DNA of 64,000 nt from Taklimakanibacter sp021828105 (lineage in GTDB: Bacteria; Pseudomonadota; Alphaproteobacteria; Rhizobiales; Aestuariivirgaceae): the NCBI GenBank assembly GCA_021828105.1, contig JAKATG010000009.1, positions 62,001-126,000 on the forward strand, written 5' to 3'. A program made the position numbers and the translations under genes. Under the pieces are notes generated by a model. That model ran no database searches and was not told the origin of the DNA. It saw only the letters and a list, made by a program, of their open reading frames with translations. Positions 1 to 9,523 of this stretch are shown piece by piece; position 1 is the first letter of the stretch; every line of letters begins with the position of its first letter.

Positions 1-3000
1 TCGGGCACATCGATCTTGCGGCAATTGGGCGGCGTGCCCGTATAGCCAGACTTGCAGCGGCAATCGGGATAATCGCCGGCGGAATTCACCGGGCACTTCT
101 CTTCGGGCGGCTTCACGTCGCGCTTGCAGCGCTCGCCATCCCAGCCCGAATTGGGCGGGCAGCATTTGCCCGGTATGGGTGTCCGCGACCAGCCTTGCGG
201 ACAGGCCTGTGACGCAGGCGGCGTCGTCAGGCCAAGGCCGCAGAATTCCGTGCCGTGCTTTTCGAACGGCTCGAACTTGGCTTCGACGAAGGCGGTGTCG
301 TCGCCGGCATTGGTATTTTGCGGCGTGCCGCCGGCCGGCTCGAGAATCTCGATCTTGTTCTTGTAGCCGCACCTCACCTGCGATCCCGAGGGTGCCACAA
401 AACTGTTCGGCGCTTCGATCTCGAGAGTGAGCACGACGCTCTCGCCCGGATCGAGCTGGACCGCCGGATGGGTGCAGATCCCCTGCTCCGGATGGCCGAC
501 CGCGGACTGGCCTTCGCAGACCCAGGGGAACGACCAGCTGCCGTTCGAAGGCTCGACGATCTGGCCGTCGAACAGCGTATCGCGCAGCTCGATCGGGCCG
601 TTATGGACGCCTGGTCCGGCATTGGTAACGGTGATCGTGAACGGACAGTTCTGACCGCTCGCGGTGCCATCGCACGCGCCGACCGTCTTGGTGATGGTGA
701 GGTTCCTGTCGCGGCCAGGGTCGCTCGTGAGGCCCGGCTCGCAGAACTTCTTGCCGTGCAGTTCGAACGGCGCAAATTTGACGTCGGCAAAGGCGACATC
801 ATCGCTCGCGTCGTTGTTCTTCGGGCTGCCGGGGGCAGGTCTCAGGATCTCGGCCTTGTTCTTGTAGCCGCATTTCACCTGCGACCCGGAGGGCGCGACA
901 AAACTGTTCGGCGCCTCGATCTCGAGCTCGAGCACGACGCTTTCGCCCGGATCGAGCGCGATCTGCGGATGCTTGCAGATCCCCTGCTCGGGATGGCCGA
1001 CCGCCGACTGGCCTTCGCAGACCCAAGGCGCCGACCAGCTTCCGTTGGACGGCTCGACGATCTGGCCGTCGAACAGCGTATCGCGGACCTCGATCGGCGC
1101 GTTGAACACGCCTGGCCCCTGGTTGGTGACAGTGATGGTGAATGTCGAACTCTGTCCGCTCGCCGTCACCTGGCTTGCAGAAGCCGTCTTGGTGATCGAG
1201 AGATTGCTCTCCTTCCCTTCGGGCGAGGTGAGCGGCGGCTCGGACTGGTCCATATTCGCCGCAAGGCAGATGCCCTGGCCTCCGCCCTGCGGGAATACCG
1301 GCGCGACTTGGGCTTGAGTCGAATCCGTGTCGTTGGGCTTAAAGAAATTATGCGCGGTCCCGCCCGGCGCCTTGACGATCGTCGCGGTGTTCGTGATCTG
1401 GCACTTCGCCTGGGGCGATACAGGAATCCTGACCGTCATCCCAATCTCGGCCTTTTCCTGATGCGCGAGATTGGGATTGTTGCTGCTGCATTGATACAGA
1501 TTCGGGAATGTCGGTCCTCCGCAATTCCATCCGGCGGGCGGCTGGAACGCGACCGTGGCGCCGGCTTGCAGGCCCGGCAGGAAGTCGAGGAACTGGATCG
1601 GGCTCTTATAATCCTTGCCGAAATTTTGCACCGTGATCTTGAACTTGCACTCCCAGTCGTTGCCTTTGGGAGGGCACGGGCCGGCAGGTCCGGTTTTCGT
1701 GATCTTGAGGTCGGAAAGGCAGAGACCCTGCGCAACCGCGGCAGCGAGCTGCGCCTTGGCCGAGCTCTTGTCATCGCCGGCGAAGGAGTTGATCAGCGTG
1801 CCGCCTGGCGCCTTGATGATCTGCGCGGTGTTGGTGACCTCGCATTTCGGCACGGGCGCCACCGGAATCCTGACGGTCACCGGGATCTCGACCTTTTCCA
1901 TATCCGCAAGGTCGGGATTATCGCTGTTGCACTGATAGAGATTGGGGAACAGTGCCGGGCCGCCGCAATTCCAGCCGGCGGGCGGCTGGAACGAGAGCGT
2001 GGCACCGGGAGGATTGTTCAACGGCACATAGTCAAGGAACTGGATGGGGCTTGTGTAAGGCTTGCCGAAATTCTGGACGGTGATCTTGAACTCGCACATC
2101 CAATTGCCGAACACGACGGGGCACTCGCCATTGGGCCCTTTCTTGGAGATCTTGAGGTTGCTCAATGCGGGCAAGCCTGGGCACTCGGCGAGCTCGCCCG
2201 GCAGGATCATCGTGGCGTCGGCTTCATCATCGGTCGGATCGGTGTTCTGGTCGGTTCCGCCCGCGGCCGCGACGATTTTCACCTCGTTCTTCGCCTGGCA
2301 CTGCAAAGGCTGGGCAAGGTTTTTCGGGACCTTGACGACGGCGTTCAGATTCACCGCCTGGTTGGGCAAGAGAACCACCGGCCCTCTCTGGCAGGAATAG
2401 GTCGGCCCGGGGCCTGCACAGGCCCATGACGCCGGCGCGAAGGTCGCGGTGGCCCCCGCAGGGATGGTGTCGTCGACCTTGATGAGGCCGTTATAGACGC
2501 CGGCCCCGATGTTGCGGACCACGATGTTATACCGGCATTCGAAGTGGCCGATCTTGTCGATGCAGACATCGCCAATCTTGTGTTTCGAGATCTTGAGATT
2601 GGTCTTCTCGCCGTCAACCGGCGGGCAGTGAGGAGCCGGGATCGTGGCGACTGCCAGGTCGAAGTCATCCGCAGGATCGGCATCGCCGAAACCCAGCGGC
2701 CAGACAAGTCCGGCCTCGTTGTCGAGATGGCAGACGGGTGCCGCGACCGGGAGATCGACCTCGACGTGAAGGTCGATGCTTTCTCCGGGCAGGAGCCCTG
2801 CCGGGCCATAGGTGCATTGCTGCTCGGTCGGCGAGATGGCAAAGCAGACCCAGGGCGGAATATTGGCGAGCGTCATGACCGCGCCCGCCGGCGCTGCCGG
2901 CAGCTCGTCATTGACGACGATCGGACCAAAATAAGGGTCCGGACCCGTATTGGTGACGCGCACCACGTAATCGCACAGGAAGCCGAGCCCACCCGCCACG

Positions 3001-4676
3001 CAGGCGCCGGGCAGCGACCGCTTTTCAAGGCGCAGATTGTAGACCCCTTCCGGAAAACCGTCCGGCGGCACATCGCCCGGCGGCACGCCATCCGGCGGCA
3101 CATCGCCCGGCGGTACATCGCCCGGCGGCACGCCGTCCTCAGGCGTCTCACCTGGCGGGAAATAGTCGGGCGGCACATCGGCGGACGGCACATAGGTGCC
3201 GAAGTCGGCCCCCGGCGCGCAAGGCTGCCAGATCTCGACATCGCCCACATGGCCGAGCTCACGCGGATCGCCCGTCACACCATCATAGTCGAGAAAATAG
3301 GATTTCGCCGGCGGCTCATTGTCCGGCCGCGTCAGCGCGCGGTCAGTCCCTTGCAAGCCATTCACGACCGGCGACTGCGGAGTGGCGGCCTCCTGCGTGG
3401 GCGATGCATTTGAGAGCAACGCATCGCCTGTCGCCCAAATGGTGATATCGCATGCGCCGGGCCGGATCGCTCCCGCCGCATCATAGCCGTAGCCGAGCGC
3501 CACGCCGCCCGATGTGTTGCGATAATCGGGCGGGTAGCCGATGGCATATTCATCAGGTATCGGCACCCAGATGCCGGGCGTGTCCGGATCGTCCGGTATC
3601 TCCCGGCCGAAGCGGAAGACCACCGACTGTTTCGAATCGGCGAAAACGGAATAGTCGTAGCTGCCCTTGATGCCGCCGCGCTGGGCCACATACATGTAAT
3701 CTTGGGCATCGAAGGCGATATCCGAGATGGGATGATTGCCGGGCGTTCCCGAAACCTCGATTTCGCGACGGGGATCATTGCCGAAGGTGCCGTCGAGATT
3801 GATGGAGACGGACCAGATTTCCGGTCCCGCGGCGCCCACGAAGGGGGCGTAATAAAGGCGCCCGGCGCGCAGGCCGAGCCCCCAGACGCGCCGCTCGGGC
3901 TGGGTGAAGCCCCAGCTGCCTGAATCTTCGCTGTCGAAGGCCGGCGACTTGATGTCCATCGCCACGCCGTCATCCGCGACCGCGGGCAGGCCCGCCGCCG
4001 GCCGCCCCGTCTGGCCATGATCGAATGAGTCGATGAGCGTTCCGGTCGCGTCCAGGCGATGGATCAGTCCGTTGTCGAAATCGGAAACGAAGAACTGCCT
4101 TGTGGCGCTGTCATAGACGATGTCGCCGAGGCCCGGCCCGCTGTTGCCTTGTATGGTCGTGAAGAGCGACACGGCGCCGGTCTTGCCGTCGACCTTGTAG
4201 ATCGAGCCGGGGCCGCCATTCCGGCCGAACTGCCCCGCCATCCACTGGGCTTGGGCGTCGCCCTTCTTCAGGCGTTCCGGCCGCCCGTCGCCATCTGAGT
4301 CGGGCGCCACGATCTGCAGCCCGAAAGCCGAGGTGGCGCCGAGATAAATGTTGGGCGTGTCCTGCGTATCGAGGCCGATGGCGAAAACCTGGCCGGCATC
4401 GCGGGCTTTGACCTGGAGAACGGAGGGGGCGGTGATGAGCTGCCCGGCGGGCGGCGCTCCCGGGGCGAGCCGCATGATCCGCGCCGACGCGCCATCGAGG
4501 TCGATGAAGGTTTCATCGATCGGATTGCCGCTGGCGGGGGGCGGATCGGCGGGTTTCGTGCCGGAGAAGCCCGTGACCACGGCGTCGCCGCGCGTAAAAA
4601 CGGCATTGTCTTGGGCGTTCGCCTGGGATGTGGCGAATGCGATAAGCACAAGACCAAGCAAGCCAAGGTACCGCAT
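1..4676 (-). CDS. Large secreted DUF11-repeat protein (C-terminus beyond window)
   Basis: A single minus-strand frame stays open from an ATG at 4676 to the left edge (at least 1558 residues, no stop), so the gene is partial. Residues 1-22 look like a signal peptide (MRYLGLLGLVLIAFATSQANA). Residues about 25-480 resemble a propeller-like domain (YLGATSAFGLQI, ISDIAFDAQDYMYVAQRGG). A Pro/Gly linker with repeated PPGDVPP/PPDGVPP lies at about 495-540. After it come at least six DUF11-type Ig-like repeats (LxITKT...FTITVTNxGPGxxNGPI...WxCxG). The last two are nearly identical with a period of 501 bp; an earlier pair has a period of 447 bp. The visible end is Cys-rich and EGF-like (GWDGERC, CRCKSGYTGTPPNC). 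The family is usually surface-exposed or secreted; adhesion or matrix function is inference. Long open frames on the opposite strand here are shadows. Confidence 0.85.
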   Translation of the reverse strand, partial: MRYLGLLGLVLIAFATSQANAQDNAVFTRGDAVVTGFSGTKPADPPPASGNPIDETFIDLDGASARIMRLAPGAPPAGQLITAPSVLQVKARDAGQVFAIGLDTQDTPNIYLGATSAFGLQIVAPDSDGDGRPERLKKGDAQAQWMAGQFGRNGGPGSIYKVDGKTGAVSLFTTIQGNSGPGLGDIVYDSATRQFFVSDFDNGLIHRLDATGTLIDSFDHGQTGRPAAGLPAVADDGVAMDIKSPAFDSEDSGSWGFTQPERRVWGLGLRAGRLYYAPFVGAAGPEIWSVSINLDGTFGNDPRREIEVSGTPGNHPISDIAFDAQDYMYVAQRGGIKGSYDYSVFADSKQSVVFRFGREIPDDPDTPGIWVPIPDEYAIGYPPDYRNTSGGVALGYGYDAAGAIRPGACDITIWATGDALLSNASPTQEAATPQSPVVNGLQGTDRALTRPDNEPPAKSYFLDYDGVTGDPRELGHVGDVEIWQPCAPGADFGTYVPSADVPPDYFPPGETPEDGVPPGDVPPGDVPPDGVPPGDVPPDGFPEGVYNLRLEKRSLPGACVAGGLGFLCDYVVRVTNTGPDPYFGPIVVNDELPAAPAGAVMTLANIPPWVCFAISPTEQQCTYGPAGLLPGESIDLHVEVDLPVAAPVCHLDNEAGLVWPLGFGDADPADDFDLAVATIPAPHCPPVDGEKTNLKISKHKIGDVCIDKIGHFECRYNIVVRNIGAGVYNGLIKVDDTIPAGATATFAPASWACAGPGPTYSCQRGPVVLLPNQAVNLNAVVKVPKNLAQPLQCQAKNEVKIVAAAGGTDQNTDPTDDEADATMILPGELAECPGLPALSNLKISKKGPNGECPVVFGNWMCEFKITVQNFGKPYTSPIQFLDYVPLNNPPGATLSFQPPAGWNCGGPALFPNLYQCNSDNPDLADMEKVEIPVTVRIPVAPVPKCEVTNTAQIIKAPGGTLINSFAGDDKSSAKAQLAAAVAQGLCLSDLKITKTGPAGPCPPKGNDWECKFKITVQNFGKDYKSPIQFLDFLPGLQAGATVAFQPPAGWNCGGPTFPNLYQCSSNNPNLAHQEKAEIGMTVRIPVSPQAKCQITNTATIVKAPGGTAHNFFKPNDTDSTQAQVAPVFPQGGGQGICLAANMDQSEPPLTSPEGKESNLSITKTASASQVTASGQSSTFTITVTNQGPGVFNAPIEVRDTLFDGQIVEPSNGSWSAPWVCEGQSAVGHPEQGICKHPQIALDPGESVVLELEIEAPNSFVAPSGSQVKCGYKNKAEILRPAPGSPKNNDASDDVAFADVKFAPFELHGKKFCEPGLTSDPGRDRNLTITKTVGACDGTASGQNCPFTITVTNAGPGVHNGPIELRDTLFDGQIVEPSNGSWSFPWVCEGQSAVGHPEQGICTHPAVQLDPGESVVLTLEIEAPNSFVAPSGSQVRCGYKNKIEILEPAGGTPQNTNAGDDTAFVEAKFEPFEKHGTEFCGLGLTTPPASQACPQGWSRTPIPGKCCPPNSGWDGERCKRDVKPPEEKCPVNSAGDYPDCRCKSGYTGTPPNCRKIDVP

Positions 4677-4712
4677 TCACGATCTCCACGGTTGCAACAT
4701 CCGCCACTAGAT

Positions 4713-4730
4713 CATTACCCTTAGGTAATG
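4713..4730. promoter_or_regulatory. Palindrome upstream of the DUF11-protein gene
   Basis: Perfect inverted repeat CATTACC-ctta-GGTAATG, 37 bp upstream of the DUF11 gene's ATG and 35 bp past the LysR gene stop. It is not GC-rich and has no T-run after it, so an operator is more likely than a terminator. The binding protein is unknown. Confidence 0.4.
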
Positions 4731-4765
4731 TCGGCTGAACCGGGGATGAACAAAGCCGCGGCGCA

Positions 4766-5653
4766 TCAGGAAATGACGAAGCTCGCCTTGGCCGCGGCGA
4801 CGCTTTTCGAAACGAAGTCATAGACTTCCGCCACGCGGCGGGTGTGATGCGTGTCGGGATGCGACATCAGCCAATAGGTGCGCGTGAAGCGGGTTTGCGG
4901 CAGAACGCGCTTGAGCTCGGGGAATTGGCCGGCCGCATAGTCATGCAGGATGCCGATGCCGTGCCCTGCCCGCACCGCCTCCATCTGGGCGACGACGCTG
5001 CCGCATTCATAATGCCGGCTCATCAGCCGCCCGAGCTCGGCGGCGTAATCGAGCGCGCGGCTGTAGACGAAGTCCTCGACATGGGTGATGAACAGATGCC
5101 CGGCGAGATCTTCCGGCCGCAGGATACGTCCGGCGCGCACGAGATAGCTCTTCGCGGCATAGACGCTGAGCGTATAGTCGGTGAGCTTCTTGACGATGAG
5201 CCGTCCCTGCTTGGGCCGGTCGAGCGTGATGACGATATCGGCCTCGCGCCGGGTGAGCGAAAAGGTCCGCGGCAGCGGCACGAGCTGGATCGTCAATCCC
5301 GGATGCTGGGCGGCGAGCGCCCCCAGGGCGCGCGACAGAAAATAATTGCCGAGGCCGTCGGGCGCGCCGACCCGCACCGCGCCGGTGAGCGCCTCGGAGG
5401 CGCCGGAGAGCAGCGTTCCCGCCTGCAGCAATTCGGATTCGACCCGCTCGGCCGCCTTGAGCAGCACCTCGCCGGCGGGAGTCAACGTGCAGCCATGGGT
5501 CTGGCGCTCGACCAGCCGCGCATCGAGCTCGGTTTCGAGAGCCGTCAGCTGCCGCCCGACCGTGGCATGGTTCAATTTCAATTGCCGCGCCGCGCCCAGG
5601 ATCTGGCCGGAACGGGCGACGGCGAGGAAAATGCGGATGCGATCCCAGTCCAT
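4766..5653 (-). CDS. LysR-family transcriptional regulator next to mmsA
   Basis: A 295-residue LysR-type regulator. Residues 3-60 form the winged HTH (MDWDRIRIFLAVARSGQILG, then LNHATVGRQLTALE), followed by a coiled linker and a periplasmic-binding-protein-like effector domain (PGLTIQLVPLPR, READIVITLDRPKQG, VVAQMEAVRAGHGIGILHDY). I chose the ATG at 5653, where family homology begins; an in-frame start nine codons upstream would add an unrelated MLCIFYSHL. It is divergent from the methylmalonate-semialdehyde dehydrogenase gene, with a strong palindrome between them, so it probably regulates that gene and itself. The effector cannot be read from sequence. Confidence 0.88.
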   Translation of the reverse strand: MDWDRIRIFLAVARSGQILGAARQLKLNHATVGRQLTALETELDARLVERQTHGCTLTPAGEVLLKAAERVESELLQAGTLLSGASEALTGAVRVGAPDGLGNYFLSRALGALAAQHPGLTIQLVPLPRTFSLTRREADIVITLDRPKQGRLIVKKLTDYTLSVYAAKSYLVRAGRILRPEDLAGHLFITHVEDFVYSRALDYAAELGRLMSRHYECGSVVAQMEAVRAGHGIGILHDYAAGQFPELKRVLPQTRFTRTYWLMSHPDTHHTRRVAEVYDFVSKSVAAAKASFVIS

Positions 5654-5669
5654 GAGATGACTATAAAAT

Positions 5670-5708
5670 ATGCACAACAAAGCTGCAATTCTGTTTATTG
5701 CTGTGCAT
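5670..5708. promoter_or_regulatory. Operator-like inverted repeat between lysR and mmsA
   Basis: Left arm ATGCACAACAA (5670-5680) and right arm TTGCTGTGCAT (5698-5708) match as inverted repeats at 10 of 11 positions around a 17-bp spacer. The site is centred in the 103-bp divergent control region and fits a LysR regulator site. Confidence 0.6.
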
Positions 5709-5756
5709 GATTTAACGCCGCATAACGGCCTCGTGATTTATCGAGGAGTGCCTCAC

Positions 5757-7256
5757 ATGGCGAAGACTATCCCGCATCATATCGGTGGCCGTAAGGTCGA
5801 GGGCCGCTCGGGCCGCAGTTCCCCGGTTTACAATCCGGCCACCGGCGATGAGACGGGTGCCTTGGCTTTGGCCTCGGTCGAGGAGGTGAACGAAGCCGTC
5901 GCCGTCGCGCGGAAGAGCTTTCCCGCCTGGGCGGCGACCACGCCGCTCCGCCGCGCCCGCATCCTCAACAAGTTCCTGCGCATCCTCGAAGAGCGAACCG
6001 ACGCGCTTGCGGAAGTCATCACCGCCGAGCACGGCAAGGTGCTGTCGGATGCCGTAGGCGAGATCCAGCGCGGCATGGAGGTCGTCGAATTCGCGACCGG
6101 CGCACCGCAGCTTCTGAAAGGCGAGATCACCGAGAATGTCGGCACCCGCGTCGACAGCCACTCGCTGCGCCAGCCGCTCGGCGTCGTCGCCGGCATCACG
6201 CCCTTCAACTTTCCTGCCATGGTGCCGATGTGGATGTTCCCTGTGGCGCTCGCGGCCGGCAACTGCTTCATCCTGAAGCCCTCCGAGCGCGATCCTTCCG
6301 CCGCGCTGCTGCTCGCCCAATGGCTCGAGGAAGCGGGACTTCCCTCAGGCGTCTTCAATGTCGTCCACGGCGACAAGGTCGCGGTGGATGCGCTCCTGCA
6401 CCATCCCGACATCGCGGCCGTGAGCTTCGTCGGCTCGACCCCGATCGCCCGCTACATCTACGAGACCGCGGCGAAGACCGGCAAGCGCTGCCAGGCGCTG
6501 GGCGGCGCCAAGAACCACATGATCGTCATGCCGGATGCCGATCTCGACCAGGCCGTCGATGCCCTCATGGGTGCGGCCTATGGCTCGGCCGGCGAACGCT
6601 GCATGGCGATCTCGGTCGCCGTGCCGATCGGCCAGAAGACTGCCGACGCCCTGGTGGCGAAGCTCGAGCCCAGGGTGCGCGGTCTCAAGGTGGGTCCCGG
6701 CACCGACAAGGAAGCCGAGATGGGCCCGCTCGTCACCCGCCAGCATTATGAGAAGGTGAAGTCCTATATCGATGCCGGTGTCGCCGAGGGCGCCAAGCTC
6801 GTCGTCGATGGCCGCTCCTTCCGCATGCAGGGCTATGAGAACGGCTATTTCCTCGGCGGCACGCTCTTCGACCATGTGACCACCGGCATGAAGATATATA
6901 AGGAAGAGATTTTTGGCCCGGTGCTCGCGGTTTCGCGCGCCGATTCCTTCGAGACCGCCGCCCGCATGATCAACGAGCATGAATTCGGCAACGGCACCGC
7001 GATCTTCACCCGCGACGGTGACGCGGCCCGCGAATTCGCCCATCAGATCCAGGTGGGCATGGTCGGGATCAATGTCCCCATCCCGGTGCCGATGGCCTTC
7101 CATTCCTTCGGCGGCTGGAAGTCCTCGCTCTTCGGCGACCATCACATGCATGGGCCGGAAGGCATTCGCTTTTACACGAAGCTCAAGACCATCACGTCGC
7201 GCTGGCCGACCGGAATCAGGGCCGGATCCGAATTCGTCATGCCGACGATGCGCTGA
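5757..7256 (+). CDS. mmsA: Methylmalonate-semialdehyde dehydrogenase (CoA-acylating)
   Basis: A 499-residue aldehyde dehydrogenase of the MMSDH type. It oxidises methylmalonate semialdehyde (valine catabolism) or malonate semialdehyde (inositol or beta-alanine catabolism) with NAD and CoA to propionyl-CoA or acetyl-CoA. Visible features are the N-terminal HHIGGRKVEG, TPFNFPAMVPMWMFP (about 148-162) and the catalytic cysteine 282 in SAGERCMAISVAV. GGAKNHM at 249-255 replaces the usual ALDH glutamate region, as is typical of MMSDH. The ATG at 5757 has a GAGGAG ribosome site (5743-5748) at good spacing; the frame is open upstream but the extra residues are not family-like. It overlaps the convergent acylase gene by 20 bp. 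Confidence 0.93.
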   Translation: MAKTIPHHIGGRKVEGRSGRSSPVYNPATGDETGALALASVEEVNEAVAVARKSFPAWAATTPLRRARILNKFLRILEERTDALAEVITAEHGKVLSDAVGEIQRGMEVVEFATGAPQLLKGEITENVGTRVDSHSLRQPLGVVAGITPFNFPAMVPMWMFPVALAAGNCFILKPSERDPSAALLLAQWLEEAGLPSGVFNVVHGDKVAVDALLHHPDIAAVSFVGSTPIARYIYETAAKTGKRCQALGGAKNHMIVMPDADLDQAVDALMGAAYGSAGERCMAISVAVPIGQKTADALVAKLEPRVRGLKVGPGTDKEAEMGPLVTRQHYEKVKSYIDAGVAEGAKLVVDGRSFRMQGYENGYFLGGTLFDHVTTGMKIYKEEIFGPVLAVSRADSFETAARMINEHEFGNGTAIFTRDGDAAREFAHQIQVGMVGINVPIPVPMAFHSFGGWKSSLFGDHHMHGPEGIRFYTKLKTITSRWPTGIRAGSEFVMPTMR

Positions 7257-9459
7257 CCACGTCGATCTCGATCTCGGCCGCCTTGCGCACCGCGGCGGCC
7301 GAGCTCGCAAGCGGGACCACTTGGCCCTTCGCCCATAAAGGCGCCATCGCGTCATAGAATGGCGATGTACTGTCGCCGCTCTGGCCGGGCGCGTTGATCC
7401 AAAAGCTCTTGTCGAGATCGGCCAGGTCGATGACGATCCGGAAGGTCGATCCCGTCAGCTTCACAAAAGTGGCGGCATCGAAGCCGCTGTGGAAGACGGT
7501 CGACTCGCTGCCGCCCTGGCGAAGTGGCCCGACGACCGGGAACCGCTCGCTCTGGCCGGACAAGGGATGCGCAAAGAGCGCGTGATGCAGATCGCCCCAG
7601 CGGGCCTCTTTACCAAGGCGCCTGTCATGGTGGGCGAGCTCGTCGAGCGCCGCGCCGAGCGTCGTCTCGATCAGCGGCGTCGCCTTGTCGCTGCCCAGGC
7701 TTTCAAGGAAATCGCAGGACACTTCATTGTCGATGCGGGGCATGGAGAACGGCCGGCCTGCGGCGTGCGCGACGAGTACCGGCTTGAGATGCCGGACATG
7801 CCAGATTTCGAAGAGGGCGGCTTCGCGGCTCTCCGGATCGAGGACTGCATCCCAGGCGGAAAGGCGCTTGATCGCGCCTTCCACCCTCTCATCGGCAAAA
7901 GCGAGCTTCGCGGCGAAGGCCAAGACGCGCTCGGCGATCAGCGATGTCTTGTCGAGCTGCAAGGCCAGTGAATCCGCGATCGTGACCGTCTCATTCCCGC
8001 CGAGGCGCGCTTTGATCCGCCGCGCCCGCGAGGATTCCGACCATTCGAAGCCGAGCATCTTTTCGCGCGCCGATTTGTCCGGCAGGTTGAACTCATTCGC
8101 GGTATGGACGTAGCCGCTCGCCGGATTGGCCACTTTGGTCTCCTCGGCGATGGAGAACACGCCGTCCCATCGGGCATCGTCCGGGAGGCGGCGCGGCACG
8201 AGGCCGTTCTGCCGGCGCTTCGGCATGAAGCCCGTCGACAGCCGCGCTATGTCGCCCGCCTCATCGGCATAGATGAGATTGACCGCCGGACATCCCCAGT
8301 GCGCCGCCGCCGCGCTGAACTCGGCAAGCGAGCGCGCCTTGCGGTAGCGCAGGCTCTGCAAATAGGGAAAGGCGCCCGGCTCGAACCACACCGATTGCAG
8401 CGCCACCGCGCTCTTCTCATGCGAGGCGAGGATAGGACCGACCGGCGTCAGGTTGATTGTGGTCATCACCGGCTCGGATCGCCCGCGCACCTCGATCGGC
8501 TCGCGCACAGTGGTGACCGCAACGCCGTCGCCCTCGATGAGGACGAAGTCTTCCTGATCGGCCGGGAAGATCGTCAGGCCGAAAGCCGCCGTGCCATTGT
8601 GGCCGATCGAGACGCCGGGCTGCATGGGCTCGCCGCCGCCGATGAGGTCGAGGCCCGGCGCATGCAGGCCGACGAGATAACGCAAGGAAGGCATGGTCAA
8701 GGCACGATGCGGATCGCTGGCAAGGATCGGCTTGCCACTCGGCGTCCGCGCGCCTGCGATCGCCCAGGCATTCGATCCGCCGGGATCGCTCGCCCCGCTC
8801 TTTGCCGTCGATCCGAAGCTGATCGGATCGACGCCATGGCGATAGACCGCAAGCGCCGCTTCGAGAAGATCGGCTTCGGCGCGGGTGAAAGTCGAGGCGT
8901 CGTCGATTGACGGTTGCAAGCGGCCGAGGAAGCGCTCGCACGCTTTATTCCCGTCGGCGCGCAAGCGCGCCCGGGCGACCTCCTCCTCGACATTCTGCAT
9001 GAGCCCATGGAAGCGGATGGTGATGGCTTCATCCGCCGTCCAGAAATCGGGCTCAGTCCTTGTATGCGCGAACTCGGCCGGCAAAGGCTGGTCGCCGGAG
9101 CGGGTCAAGGCGATGAAGGCATTCACCCCATCGACGAAAGCACCGAAGATCGCCTTCGCATCGGGGCCGTAGGCCGCCCATTCCTTGTCGAGATCGCCGC
9201 GATAGAGGAGCTTTCGCGCCGCGATGTCATGGACGAGAAAGGCCTCGCCGAAATTCTTGGCGAGGCGGCCGAGGCCGCGCTTGTACCAGAGATCGATCTG
9301 CCACAAGCGGTCGCGCGCCGCATTGAAGCCCTGAAGGAAGAACAGGTCTTGCTCGTTCTCCGCATAAAGATGCGGCACGCCATAAGCGTCGATGAGGATA
9401 CGGCAGGGCTTGCCGGGTGCGGGCCGCCCTTTGGGAAGGCTGATGCGTTCATGCTTCAT
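7237..9459 (-). CDS. Penicillin acylase-family N-terminal-nucleophile amidohydrolase
   Basis: A 740-residue penicillin-amidase-family protein. Members cleave amide bonds (beta-lactams, acyl-homoserine lactones, other acylamides) after autoproteolysis that exposes an N-terminal serine. Visible are the alpha-chain motif DAYGVPHLYAENEQD with GFNAARDRLWQIDLWYKRGL, the predicted cleavage point Gly228/Ser229 in GGSNAWAIAG, and the downstream SDPHRALTMPS and SIGHNGTAAFGLT. No signal peptide or membrane segment is seen, whereas many family members are periplasmic. I start at the ATG at 9459 (MKHERISLPKG); a further nine in-frame residues upstream are possible. It is divergent from the dimethylformamidase-like gene 64 bp away, suggesting joint control of two amide hydrolases. 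Substrate unknown. Confidence 0.85.
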   Translation of the reverse strand: MKHERISLPKGRPAPGKPCRILIDAYGVPHLYAENEQDLFFLQGFNAARDRLWQIDLWYKRGLGRLAKNFGEAFLVHDIAARKLLYRGDLDKEWAAYGPDAKAIFGAFVDGVNAFIALTRSGDQPLPAEFAHTRTEPDFWTADEAITIRFHGLMQNVEEEVARARLRADGNKACERFLGRLQPSIDDASTFTRAEADLLEAALAVYRHGVDPISFGSTAKSGASDPGGSNAWAIAGARTPSGKPILASDPHRALTMPSLRYLVGLHAPGLDLIGGGEPMQPGVSIGHNGTAAFGLTIFPADQEDFVLIEGDGVAVTTVREPIEVRGRSEPVMTTINLTPVGPILASHEKSAVALQSVWFEPGAFPYLQSLRYRKARSLAEFSAAAAHWGCPAVNLIYADEAGDIARLSTGFMPKRRQNGLVPRRLPDDARWDGVFSIAEETKVANPASGYVHTANEFNLPDKSAREKMLGFEWSESSRARRIKARLGGNETVTIADSLALQLDKTSLIAERVLAFAAKLAFADERVEGAIKRLSAWDAVLDPESREAALFEIWHVRHLKPVLVAHAAGRPFSMPRIDNEVSCDFLESLGSDKATPLIETTLGAALDELAHHDRRLGKEARWGDLHHALFAHPLSGQSERFPVVGPLRQGGSESTVFHSGFDAATFVKLTGSTFRIVIDLADLDKSFWINAPGQSGDSTSPFYDAMAPLWAKGQVVPLASSAAAVRKAAEIEIDVVSASSA

Positions 9460-9523
9460 GAGGGGAATTGAAAAACACAATCGCACGCTTTTGAACAGAG
9501 CGGATATTTGCTAGGCGCTATGC

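Noticed and set aside
255..2429. 724-residue open frame on the plus strand
   Set aside because: It is the antisense shadow of the DUF11-repeat protein gene; its sequence is Arg/Leu-rich and repeats only because the real gene repeats.
3050..3200. Short regular repeats resembling a CRISPR or origin iteron array
   Set aside because: They are in-frame codons of the PPGDVPP linker of the DUF11 protein.
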